Part shown: in pieces, positions 34,510 to 45,928 of the stretch | Layout of the letters: every line of letters begins with the position of its first letter | Position numbering within the stretch: position 1 is the stretch's first letter | DNA from: Polytrichum commune | Lineage: Eukaryota; Streptophyta; Polytrichopsida; Polytrichales; Polytrichaceae | Direction: 5' to 3' | Assembly: GCA_950295325.1 (NCBI GenBank) | Contig: OX485806.1 | Span: 4,526,001 to 4,590,000, forward strand | Length of the DNA stretch: 64,000 nucleotides | The notes under the pieces: generated by a model | The model's input: only the letters and a program-made list of their open reading frames with translations | Told to the model about the DNA's origin: nothing | The model's database searches: none | Program-made: the position numbers and the translations under genes

Positions 34510-35154
34510 CGTGGTATTAGAGCAGGGTTCCAAGTTTTGAGCTCGCACTTTGAGGGAAACATGGCTATCAAAAATGCGGGTTATGATGGTGAGCCCGGGG
34601 TTTCCAAAAGGTTGTGAGGCTCAAATTGGAACAAGGATCATGTGCAAATGGAGTTTGACCATACCATTGGTTCTTATGACAATGGTGGGCATGAGGGTGG
34701 ATTTGGTAAGGAAAATGGAGGAGTGCTTTGAAAAGGGCTCCCGCAAACCTCAAAAAAATATTTGGGGCCCAGAATACCGAATGCACCCAAAACCTTGGAG
34801 GGCATTAATGTTGGATTGAAATTCCAATTCGAAATGCTTGGAAGGTATTGATGTTGGAATGAATTTGGTGCTAATGAGGCACCCGGGGCCTCTTAAGGCC
34901 TATGTGCGCTATTCAAACGCACAAATGAAGGATACACCTAAAACGGAAGAACTTTCTAAGAAATGCATCCTTTTAGGTGGGGTTTTAAAAGCGGGTGGTG
35001 GATGCCTTGTTTAAGTTCCCAAGGCTTCTTGAGGACATGGTGGGGACCATCAAGTTTGCAAGAGCATTGAAGCCGATGGTCCCAAAGAGAAGTTTGGCGG
35101 CGCATCACCACAAGTGGCTTTAGCAAAAGTAGGTCCCAAAGAAATGAGTGCAAA

Positions 35155-35460
35155 TTGTTTGGTCCATTTTACTTAGGCAAAACATGTTGGTGCCGCGGAC
35201 GGAATGTTGAAAGGTGGCTTTATGCTTCCAAAGCAAATCATACTTGTGCCGCGGACGGAATGTTGGGAGGTGGGTTTGTCCTACCAAGGCAATTCATGTT
35301 TGTGCCGCGGACGGAGTGTGGGAAGGTGGCTTTGTGCTACCAAGGCAAAACATGTTTGTTTTGCGGACAAACTATTAGAAATTGGTTTTGTGGCACCAAA
35401 CCAATTTGTCCCTCGCACGAAATGTTTGAAGTTGGCTTTGCGGACCAAGCCAAGCCAAGT
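35155..35460 (+). repeat. Tandem repeat of about 63 bp, about five units, inside the retrotransposon
   Basis: Units carry the recurring pieces GTGCCGCGGACGGAATGTTG, GGTGGCTTT and ACCAAGGCAA. Later units are more diverged. It lies in the 5' internal region and no protein domain was recognised there. Confidence 0.75.
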
Positions 35461-36349
35461 TGTGGAGGACCAAATGTAAGACGATGGCATTGTGGCCAAG
35501 GCTAGTAGCCTTAAGCCAAGGCCAAATCTTTTGTACCTGGAGGCTCAATGAATGGGAGAAATGTCTCATGTGTTGACAAAGAGGCTACCACTCCTTCTTG
35601 AGCCCAAAATTCACAAGGGAGTTGGGGCTTGCCGATTGATAGAGAAAACAAGCCCACCAAGGTGCGGTTTGGAAAGGGCGAACCGCATGAGACAAAGGAG
35701 GCCGCGATGCATGTAACCTTTCAATGTGGGACATTGGATTTTGTCAAAATTTCACACCAAGTGAAATAGATGAAATGCATGTCATTCTGAAGGCGGCCTT
35801 CTTTGAAACTCACATGATAGATGTGAGGTGCAAGCCGGTGTGCTTGCCGTGCATTATGATGTGTCATAATGGCAAAGAATTGAAGTTCAAATTAACAATG
35901 ACTCCTATGGTAGGAGGACCTAAGTTGAATTTGGTCTTAATGGACCGAATTAAAAAAAATAAAAAACATAATGGTCGTGGTTCAATTGGAGCAACTCCAA
36001 TGAACGTATGGGGAGGCTAGGAAAGATGGGCCTCCCCCAAACAACATTGGTGCGATGTTGGTGAGATACAAAGATGTATTCACTTATGTGTTGCGCAAAA
36101 AAAAAAAAAAAAAATTACCGCCAAGGAGTGAAAAAGAACTTTGCTCAACGAGAGATCGAGTTCTTGAGGTATGTGGTGACAAAGGAAGTTGGTGGACGAA
36201 CATGAAGAATGTCAAGGCAATCCAAAAGGAGAATTGGCCCTTGATTCAAAAAGGGCTTAGGTCATTTGTTGGCCTAGCCAATTAGTACCACAACTTCATT
36301 CGAGAGTTTTCTAAGGTTGCTAGGACCTTATTCAACTTATTGAGGAAAA

Positions 36350-36965
36350 TGGCTATCCCAAGAGTGGGATGAGCCTTGTCACCAAGCCTTTGGGGGGGGC
36401 TCAAAAAACAAGTTCTCTTCGCCGCCCGTGCTTAAGTTCGCGGACTTTGACAAACCTTTTGAGGTGCATACGGGGGCGAGTGACTTTAGCATTGGCGGAT
36501 GTTGAGGCAAAATGGATGGCCATTGTATATAAGAGCATGAAGCTCGATGGTTGTCCGACCTTGTCCAACTTATGCAAGAAATGGCTATCCCAAAAGTGGG
36601 TTGAGCCTTGCTACCAAGTCTTTAAGGAGCTTAAGACGAAGTTCTCTTCGCCGCCCGTGCTCAAGTTTGCGAAATTTGACAAACCTTTTGAGGTACATAC
36701 GGGGGCGAGTGACTTTGCTATTGGCGGATGGTTAACGTAGGATGGATGGCCATTGCATATGAGAGCGTTAAGCTTGATGGTTATCCGACCTTATCCGACT
36801 TGTGGAAGAAATGACTATCCCAAGAGTGGGATGAGCCTTGCCACCAAGTCTTCGGGGAGCTTGAGAGCAAGTGTTCTTAGACGCCCGTGCTCAAGTTCGC
36901 GGAGCTTGACAAACCTTTTGAGGTGCATACGGGGGTGAATGACTTTGCCAATGGCGGATTGTTGA
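36350..36965 (+). repeat. Tandem triplication (about 200-bp unit) of the RNase H segment
   Basis: The block CTATCCCAAGAGTGGGATGA through GACAAACCTTTTGAGGT and TGGATGGCCATTG occurs three times in a row with 5-10 percent divergence. Each unit re-encodes the same RNase H start (PVLKF...KPFEVHTGASDF) in varying frames, so the element could not have produced a normal polyprotein after this event. Confidence 0.82.
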
Positions 36966-39637
36966 TGTAAGATGGATGGCCATTGCATATGGGAGCATGA
37001 AGCTCGATGGTTGTCAAAGAAGACAACCAACTCATGACAAAGAATTTCTTTGCCGTAGTACATTGCTTGAAGATGTGGCAACACTATTTGGGGTTGCACA
37101 AAGCAAAGGTCTACATGGACAATGTGTCCTAAAAGAATTTTGACATTCAAGCGTAAGTGAGTGCCAAGTCATTGCGGTGACATGATAGTTTGGCGCTTAT
37201 GAAGGTGGATTTGATCCACAAACCGGACCGTGGAAATGTGGTGCCGGATGCGCGAAGTAGACCGGAAAAATTCCAAGCAATGAGAACCATCCAAACCTTG
37301 TGGCTAATGTGTGCCGGCGAAGGAAACTTGTGATGCAAGATACGGGAGGGGTAAATTAACTACCCCAAAACACAAAAGCTTTTAGGTGAGCTTCGCAAGA
37401 GCAAGGTGCTCAAAGAGGTTAAGTTGGTGGACGGATTGTTCAAGTGCAAGCAAAGTTGGGTGTATGTGCCACAAGGCAAGTAGAGGCTATCGGTTTTGAA
37501 GGAGGAATTTGATAGTCCTATTGCCGGCCTTAGAGGAGAAAGAAAAAATCGCCATAGAATGGTATCATGGAGGTACCATTGGCGGTGCATAAAGGAAGAT
37601 ATAGCCCACTTTGTGAAGGCTTGAATCAAAGTGCAAAGTGAACCGAGCCTCTTACCAAAAGCAAGGCGGTTTCTTGCAACCGTTGCCTATCCCGTTGGCG
37701 CCATGGCATAGTATGTGCATGGACTTGATCACAAGTTTGCCGGAGTCACATGGGTATGATGCCATCTTGTGGATGGTAGAGCGGTTTGCCAAGTTGGCAC
37801 ACATGGTGCCGATTGTGGGAACCGCCACCGCGTTGGAGACCGCATAGCCTTTTCTCAAAGGATGGTTGAAGCACCACGGGTTGCCAAGAGTGATTGTGTG
37901 GGATCAAGATCCAAAGTTCACAAGTGCATTTTCAATGCATTTCTCTAAGGAGGTTGTATTGAAACTAAGGTTTAGCACGGCCGTGTATTCCCAAATGGAT
38001 GGGAAAACAAAGCGTGTGAATGGAGACTTGAAGCAATACTTGAGGAACTTGGTGGGGGCGGACCAAGGAGATTGGGCGGACTATGTGGGTCGAGCGGAGT
38101 GTAATTGCAATGTAGCCACGCACTTGGCTACCAAGGGGTGGTCTTTGGTGGTGGCTTATGGAGTGGATGCGCTCCAACCTATTAACCTAGCTCTCGAGGG
38201 GGCACATTCAACACTAGAGTTTAACCAAGATGGTGAGGACTTGGCCAAGGATGGTAAACAAGTCTTGGAGATGACCAAGTTGTTGGTGGAGAAAGCCCGA
38301 AGGTGCTACGGAGTGCTAGTAAATGCCGGAAGACGCGAAGTGGAGAATGAGGTGGGCCAAAAGGTGTTGTTGAATGTGAACAACTTCACTTAGCCGGAAG
38401 GCCTCGCTCCAAAAGTTCATGTCCAAAATTGGAGCTTCGTTTTCCATTGTGGAACAAGTGTTCAAGGACATATATAAGTTGGAATTACCGCCGGAGATCA
38501 AAGTGCATCCGACATTTCATGTCTCATTACGAAAGTCATTTTAGGACGACACCTTGTGGCCCGATCACAAGCAAGTGATTAGGCCACGTCCCGACCTTGT
38601 GGAGGTCATTTGGAACATGAGGTAAGAGGGCATCCTCAAGTGTAGGAAGCCCAAGTGAAAATGAAAGAAAATGTACAAAGGAGTACTTGGTGAAATGGTG
38701 AGGATACCATGAGAAAGAAGCCGTTTGGGTAGCGGCAAGAGACATGATGAACGCCAAGGAATTGGTAAAGCACTTTGAAGAAACTAAGGCTAGACATTCC
38801 AATAAAATGAAGCGTAGGCATTGATGAGGACATCAATCTCCTTTAGTGGGGGAGAGACGCTAGTAGCACACTTAGCTTCGAGGCTAATTGCTCCACAACA
38901 TGAACTTGTTCTCTGGCTTGAGGGAATAAAGTCCAAACTTTAGTGGTGCAAAGAGAAAAGTACGAGATGAGGTCCTAGTCTTGTACTTGTGCTTGGTTAA
39001 TGGAAGAGGGGGAATAGATATGCCAAACTAGGTTGGGTAAGCCGAGTAATTGGGGCCATGGCTAGGAGGGGCCTTGGATAAAACCAAAAAACTTCTTAGC
39101 CGTGGGCTTGTCCGGGCGGGGACAAGGTGATGGCGCGTGCTCATAAAAGTGCTACCCGCGAGCTAACGAAAGTTGGCGCATGGGAGTCATGAACCCATGT
39201 CTCGAAAGAGCAAAGTGGGAACCGAGTCGGGCGGGATTTGGCATCACCCCCGTGCGATCGAGGCGTGGCTTAACAATGGAAAGCCATCTCGGAGTTGCAA
39301 CCGAGACAACTTAGTGGAAGCGTTGAGGTCTCGCCTAGATGTGTCACGTTAGGCTAGTGGAGCCTAACGGGGGAGGCCCCAAAGGAGGGGCAACCCAAGT
39401 GAGTCCCAAAGTAGGTGGGTCTAGTATAGGTTAGGTCCTTGGATGAGAGATCCAAGGTCGCTAACGGACCACCTAGGAACGACACCTTTGGGACTATGCC
39501 AAATTTGAAGATGCATTGGGGGGGTCGCGCCCTAAGGTAAACACAATGCCGCACCATAGAGGATGGCAACTTGAGAATTGGTGTGCCGACTACGAGTATA
39601 GTCGATGAGGGCATCGACTCCGTTTGGTGGGGGTGAG

Positions 39638-40610
39638 TGTCGCGCACCTCTCCATGAGGAGTGGCCGAAACACCATGGGCACAAGGGGGACCCCGGAGTG
39701 ACACCCGGGACTTGTGGCGCCGTTGGTGAGAGGGCCCAAGTGATCCTAGTGTGGGTGAGGGCCCCGGGCGTTGGGAACGCCTCCCACCCACAAAGACTAG
39801 GAGGCATGAGGGTGAGGCCATGAGCTTTGCGTAGCTCATGGCGTGGTGATTCTAGAATGCTCAAGATCACCTCAATCGGAGGTGTGAGCTAGGAGTTATG
39901 GCCATTTGAGTGGGGTGCTGTCCCGGGACAGCGCCCTGGTACAGCAGTGCCTGGGAGTGATTCCCGGGACTGCCAAGGTTCAAACAGGCATAACTTCCTC
40001 AAGACTTGCCCGACTGGGGCAAGCGAGGAGTCCATCGGCATCTACGTGAAGCGTAGATGAGGATGGAGTGGTTGGTTGTTATGATCAGACATCATACAAG
40101 GAAGTTATGATGGTCTGAAGCTGCTGGGGGGGTTCTAGGCCCAGCAGCTAAGGCAAAATGTCCACTTGGCCCCAACTCTTGGTAGAGAGACAAGAGGTTG
40201 GTTGGCGGTGGGGTAGGGGCTCCGTGTAGAGTCCTAGAGGCTTATATGGGTGAGGTGGTGTGGCCTCACCCACCCGAGGCCGAACGGCAAGGCCTCCATG
40301 GGCTTTGGCCTATTGTGAGGCCATAGTTGCCTAGTATGCTTCGGGTTGTTGTAGTGTTGCTCCGGCAACGCGATGATCAACATAGGATTGGACTTCCATG
40401 GATGGAAGTCCACATTGGGGAAATGGGTTACCGATTAAGGGGTGAGTCCCGAAAGCAAAGTAGGAGGGTTGGTTCCCTCCTATGAACTATTGGTCCGGGG
40501 TAAGAGGAGCTATCCATTAGCATGGCGGAATGCGAATGGTTAGCGCTCGTAACCTTTGCTAGAAACGAAAATTGGCAAGATTGTTAAGGGACCTAGCAAG
40601 GGTTGCGACA
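39638..40610 (+). mobile_element. 3' LTR of the chromovirus (973 bp)
   Basis: A purine-rich GGTGGGGGTGAG tract precedes it, then TGTCGCGC through GGTTGCGACA. It appears identical to the solo LTR at 44956-45928, sharing the differences from the 5' LTR (GCTTCGGG, GAAAGCAAAG, the missing A in GCGCTCG). It therefore belongs to the duplicated unit (LTR plus copy B). Confidence 0.9.
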
Positions 40611-43600
40611 CGCATAGCCTTCTTCCTCTGAGGGGCTTCAGATTCTTGCGTGAATCCCGTTGCCCTTTCCTCCACATCCCCCTCCTTTTCCTCCTCTCCG
40701 TGTTCTTCTTCTTCCTCCTCCTCTTCCACCTCTCCACCTCCTGTACGGGACGGATTGCCCGGATGGAACCCGACTAGAGGTTCGGGTAATTGGGTTGTTG
40801 CCCTCATCGCAATTTCTTCCGGGTTGATCCGCCTCGCCCTATCAAGAGGGTTCTCACCCACCTCAACAACCTCGTCCACGTAGCTTCCCGGGATCCAATC
40901 GAGGATATCCATCTTCTTTGCCAGCGATTTCTGCGTCTTGTAAAATTGCAGATCGCTATCCTCTATGTACGAGTAGATGTTCAACCCCAACATCTACACA
41001 ATCCAAGTTATATAGAAATTAGAATTTGCAAGACAAAAAACAAGACCAAAAACAATATCTAGTTTGGGTCGACCGACCCAAACTGCGCAAGAGCTAAAGA
41101 ATGTAACTTACCATGGCAGCATAGAGGGGTTTCGAGCCCCCGAACACGTTGAAGATACAGTCCCCTCTCCTAGTCAGCGTCCTCAGCATCCGCATGTAGA
41201 ATTCCATCCGCAGCTCATCTGCAGGATAGTTTACGTATTTGGCCTCGTCGTATAGGCATTTGCTGGAACCTAACCCATCTGGAACTTGGAAGAGCTTGTC
41301 CATCCGGGATATAGGGTGGTTCGGCACCTTCAACAACTCCGCTTTGTACACAAAATACAAACACAGGACGTTGACGACCTTGGTCTTCTTGTCCTTCAAC
41401 GACGTGTAGGCCCCCTCCGCCGGTGCGGCGATGTAGTGAGACTTGGAGACTGCATACTCCGGCTGCAATTTCCGGACAAGGTCGTACACCTGCTCCGCCC
41501 TCCTATCCTCGACTATCCATAGCCAGACATCAACCTCCCTGAACTTAGGACTCGCATAATCGACGAACTTAGATAGGAAGGGGTCGTAAAACAGTGTGCT
41601 CATCGTACCCTCAAATGAGCTTCCAGGAATGTTCCTGAAATCTATCATTCCGAATGGGAAACGCCCCCCTGCTTTCGTCCTTATCGCCATTCTGGCGTCT
41701 TGACCTGGCCAGCCCTGAATTTTCAAAGGCTCGAAGGTGACAAGGTTGAAGTAAGCGTCCCCTTCAAACTGGACAATCTTCTTCTCCTTGATGAAGTTCG
41801 AGAACGCACGCGCTGTGTGATCCAGAAGCGCCCGGTTCTTCCCACCCTTCACCATCTTGGCCCGCAAGAAGTCATCCCCCGCTTCCCTTATTAGAGCCGC
41901 CATGGAGGCACTGGTGAACTTATATTCAGCTTTGAATGCTCTCCAGTTAGCCTCATGAACCTCGCCGTCCACGACAATATTCCTCTCCGGCAGCAATTTA
42001 TGCAGCTCCTGCACTATAGTTGTCTTCTTTTTCCTATTCTCCGTCCATTCCTTCATGGTGTAGCATGAAGGGACGAAGGATTTGGGCTTTAAGAAGACAA
42101 TCTTCGGGTGCACCCAGCACCTTTTCGCCGTGGGCGTGAAATGCAGGATGTGCGCCGCCGCCTTCTCCATCTCCGTCTCGGAAAGGCCTTGAAGAGTTCT
42201 AAAGAACTCTCTCACGAGAGGCTTCATTTGTTTGAAGCGCGTGGTTTGGTTGAAGAAAATTCTTGTGTCCGGGTCGATGAGCTCACCCGTCTCATGCTTC
42301 TCAAATACACTCTTCCACTTCATCCAAACGGAGTCGGATGTTGTTATTAAATAAATCTCCCCTCTAAGCTCGTTGTATTTCTTCTGTTTGTGACTAGCAT
42401 TATCAATGGAGGAGAATTTATTTATCATTTGGTATTTGAAGTCCTGCATGTGATCAAAACAATCATTTGAATGCATGTTAGATATGAACATGTGATTTCC
42501 AAAACATATCATGACCAGTGTCTGCACCAAGAGTTTGGGTCGATCGACCCAAACTAAAAAAACATGACTGCAACAAGAGTTTGGGTCGATCGACCCAAAC
42601 TAAAAAAAACATGACTGCAACAAGACTTTGGGTCGAGCGACCCAAACTAAAAAACATGACTGCAACAAGACTTTGGGTCGAGCGACCCAAACTAAAAAAC
42701 ATGACTGCAACAAGACTTTGGGTCGAGCGACCCAAACTAAAAAACATGACTGCAACAAGACTTTGGGTCGAGCGACCCAAACTAAAAAACATGACTGCAA
42801 CAAGACTTTGGGTCGAGCGACCCAAAGTACACAAATAAAGCTGCAAAAGGAGTTTGGGTCGATCGACCCAAACAATACTCACCTCCCACTTGGGATTCTT
42901 GTCCTTTGCATTCTCCCTCTCCTTGGGAGGCCTACCATAGAACTCCCACACCTCCCGCGAGGCCATGATATTCCTTATCCAGGAAGCTTGGTAGGCCCTT
43001 TTCTTATTCCCCATGTTAAAGTAACGGGAGATGTCGCTCAGTCGGGTCTCATCGTCAGACCACACCACCAGTGCCTTCCACACCTTCAACTTCTCCTTCT
43101 GATGGTTGGGATCGTCCCACTCAGTCATCAGTTGGATTTTCTTGGAAGCCTCAACGCTGTGTTGGCCGTCTATGAGCCAAAAATCGCCTTTCTGAATTGT
43201 CGCCCACATTTCAGGGGTAGGCATTTTCTTCAGTCCATGGGGCATCACTACAATGGTTTGCCTGTCGTCTTTGAATTGTTCGCTAACGATCTGCGCGATT
43301 ATCCAATCGACGTAGGCGTCTTCTTTTGCCCGGACACATTTTTCTGGTGGCGCGAGATGACACTGACTGATGTTCACGTCGAATTTGAAATCCCTGCCCA
43401 TGAAAAAGCAATGGGAGCACTTGGTCGTGAAATTGTTCACGATTTTTTGGATCTCCCCTGCATCCACTTCCTGCCCTGGCTTCGGCATGCGCAATTCTGG
43501 AGAGACTGGCTCGTCAGTCATCACAGATGACTCTCTCGCCCTCTTGGAGGGAGTTGTTTGGCGGCTGCCATAAGGCGTAGGAGTCTGGCTATCCACCGGT

Positions 43601-44000
43601 GTCTCCGATGGAGTGGTTCGTCTTGAGCTAGCCGGGACTGGTTGCGGCATCCTCACCGATTGAGGCCTTGACGACCCTGCACCTTCCTCAGTGGGTACCT
43701 TCCGCCTGACGGCTTGCTGAGACTTCGTTTTGCTCTGCAGGGCTTTGTTGAGCACGCTGATTGCATGCTTTAGTTTCGTAAACCGGCTCGAGACCTTTGT
43801 GTTCGATGTACTGGCATCGATGAAAATTGTCTCGGGTTTGATTACATCAGGTTCGACACATGACTCCCTTGCATATGTAGCGTCAAAGGGTTCGACGAAC
43901 TGGTGCAGAAACATATGAGCATTCTGCACAGCGCTGTTCTTAAGGATGACGTCTGCGTAGTCTCCAAAAGACTGGACCGACGCCACCTCCCATCCCGTAA
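40559..44000 (-). pseudogene. Gene G, copy B (both ends truncated)
   Basis: It lacks the first codons (junction with the DUF7869 fragment at 44000) and everything after the MRVAT sequence of exon 3, where reading continues a few residues into the LTR and stops at 40559. Exons and splice sites in between are intact and near-identical to the other copies. Confidence 0.75.
42534..42872. repeat. Palindrome minisatellite in the G intron, copy B (8 palindromes)
   Basis: The same 45-bp-period array as in copy A but with one extra AG-centred unit: two AT, five AG, then one AT after a different spacer. Unit number is identical to copy C. Confidence 0.9.
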
Positions 44001-44955
44001 AAGACTCAATTTTGACGATGAAATTGGCTCCAACCCAATCTTCTCGCCAACTGTATTTACATCCAACAATATGTCTTTCCATTTTGTGCGTGTGGGAAGA
44101 ACTTTCTCCACAACCTTTTCACCAGTTGTGAGTGTGTGTGTTTTGTGCGGCATTGCATCGGCAAGTGGGACAATGATGGTTGCTAGAGTGGCCGTTGCTT
44201 GCCTTGTTGCTTCCCTAGGTTTCTTTAAACCCACGTTCCCATGGTGACGGGACCGGCGGCCTTCCTTGGCATAAGCAGCTTGTCTATAAAAGTCCGCTTT
44301 CGACACACCATGAATGGTGTACCATGCCTTGCAACACACGTCTATGCTCTCAATGGTGATGACCTTGCGACCCGCCCCATTCACATGTATCGCCCTATGC
44401 ACATCAAGTTTTTTGGTGGATCTTAGATGGAAATCACCAAGCCACATTTCTTCGCGGATGGCCAACAATTTATCCCGGGGAAACAATTGGCAACAACGAT
44501 GCACACAACAATCCTTTGTGGCAACTTCTCTAATGGACTCCTCCCCGAGCAACCTTTGACGTTTACAATCAGTTGCAGACGGAGCAGGACGTGCCAATGT
44601 ATCGTACTTTCTTTGACCCTTGCGTGGCCGCATGTTTGATTGCTGCTCTTTTTGGATTTGCAAGTGTCGTTGCTCATGTTCACACAAACTAACTCCATCA
44701 ATCGTGACATTCCTCAATGGCCACCTCCGGAGGGAGAACCTATGAGTGGGATCCACCTCGGAATGAACGAGCGACTCCAATATGACAACCCCAACGTCCT
44801 CGGTGCCAAGCGGGTTTTCATCAATGCAATCTTGTGGATGGGTGTTGCGACAAATCCCCTCCATCACAACAACTCCACTGTCATTAAGAAGTACCACCTC
44901 CAAATTCACCCATGAAGCCCTGGAGAGTCCCGTACATTCAGCAATGGGACATTGC
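44001..44955 (-). pseudogene. DUF7869-type gene fragment fused to G copy B
   Basis: Same fragment, same two breakpoints and same open frame as at 32581-33535, so both come from one fusion event that was later duplicated. Confidence 0.85.
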
Positions 44956-45928
44956 TGTCGCGCACCTCTCCATGAGGAGTGGCCGAAACACCATGGGCAC
45001 AAGGGGGACCCCGGAGTGACACCCGGGACTTGTGGCGCCGTTGGTGAGAGGGCCCAAGTGATCCTAGTGTGGGTGAGGGCCCCGGGCGTTGGGAACGCCT
45101 CCCACCCACAAAGACTAGGAGGCATGAGGGTGAGGCCATGAGCTTTGCGTAGCTCATGGCGTGGTGATTCTAGAATGCTCAAGATCACCTCAATCGGAGG
45201 TGTGAGCTAGGAGTTATGGCCATTTGAGTGGGGTGCTGTCCCGGGACAGCGCCCTGGTACAGCAGTGCCTGGGAGTGATTCCCGGGACTGCCAAGGTTCA
45301 AACAGGCATAACTTCCTCAAGACTTGCCCGACTGGGGCAAGCGAGGAGTCCATCGGCATCTACGTGAAGCGTAGATGAGGATGGAGTGGTTGGTTGTTAT
45401 GATCAGACATCATACAAGGAAGTTATGATGGTCTGAAGCTGCTGGGGGGGTTCTAGGCCCAGCAGCTAAGGCAAAATGTCCACTTGGCCCCAACTCTTGG
45501 TAGAGAGACAAGAGGTTGGTTGGCGGTGGGGTAGGGGCTCCGTGTAGAGTCCTAGAGGCTTATATGGGTGAGGTGGTGTGGCCTCACCCACCCGAGGCCG
45601 AACGGCAAGGCCTCCATGGGCTTTGGCCTATTGTGAGGCCATAGTTGCCTAGTATGCTTCGGGTTGTTGTAGTGTTGCTCCGGCAACGCGATGATCAACA
45701 TAGGATTGGACTTCCATGGATGGAAGTCCACATTGGGGAAATGGGTTACCGATTAAGGGGTGAGTCCCGAAAGCAAAGTAGGAGGGTTGGTTCCCTCCTA
45801 TGAACTATTGGTCCGGGGTAAGAGGAGCTATCCATTAGCATGGCGGAATGCGAATGGTTAGCGCTCGTAACCTTTGCTAGAAACGAAAATTGGCAAGATT
45901 GTTAAGGGACCTAGCAAGGGTTGCGACA
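44956..45928 (+). mobile_element. Solo LTR between copies B and C
   Basis: A 973-bp LTR that appears identical to 39638-40610, with the same flanks (ATTGC before, CGCAT after). There is no internal region. It is explained by unequal exchange between LTRs or by duplication of the LTR-plus-copy-B unit. Confidence 0.9.

Larger units (their letters stand above)
34512..39637 (+). mobile_element. Decayed internal region of the chromovirus (gag-pol remnants)
   Basis: Ordered remnants on the plus strand, broken by many stops: reverse transcriptase end (LRSFVGLAN then a stop then YHNFIREF, near 36260); RNase H (VLKFAKFDKPFEVHTGASDF, near 36655); integrase (WHSMCMDLITSLPES near 37710, VWDQDPKFTSAF near 37900, and DGKTKRVN where the usual catalytic Glu is Lys); an integrase tail (HPTFHVSLRKSF); and a chromodomain (EYLVKW, stop, GYHEKEAVW near 38680). 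The chromodomain after integrase defines a chromovirus. It cannot encode working enzymes. Nothing clearly gag-like was seen between 34560 and 35700. Confidence 0.88.
40611..44955 (-). repeat. Copy B of the triplicated segment
   Basis: It aligns base for base with copy A except for one extra 45-bp palindrome unit. Contents in minus-strand order: DUF7869 fragment 44955-44001, G exon 1 5'-truncated (44000-42883), intron, exon 2 (42443-41112), exon 3 start (40993) cut by the LTR at 40610. LTR plus copy B forms a unit of 5318 bp that abuts the next LTR. Confidence 0.9.
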
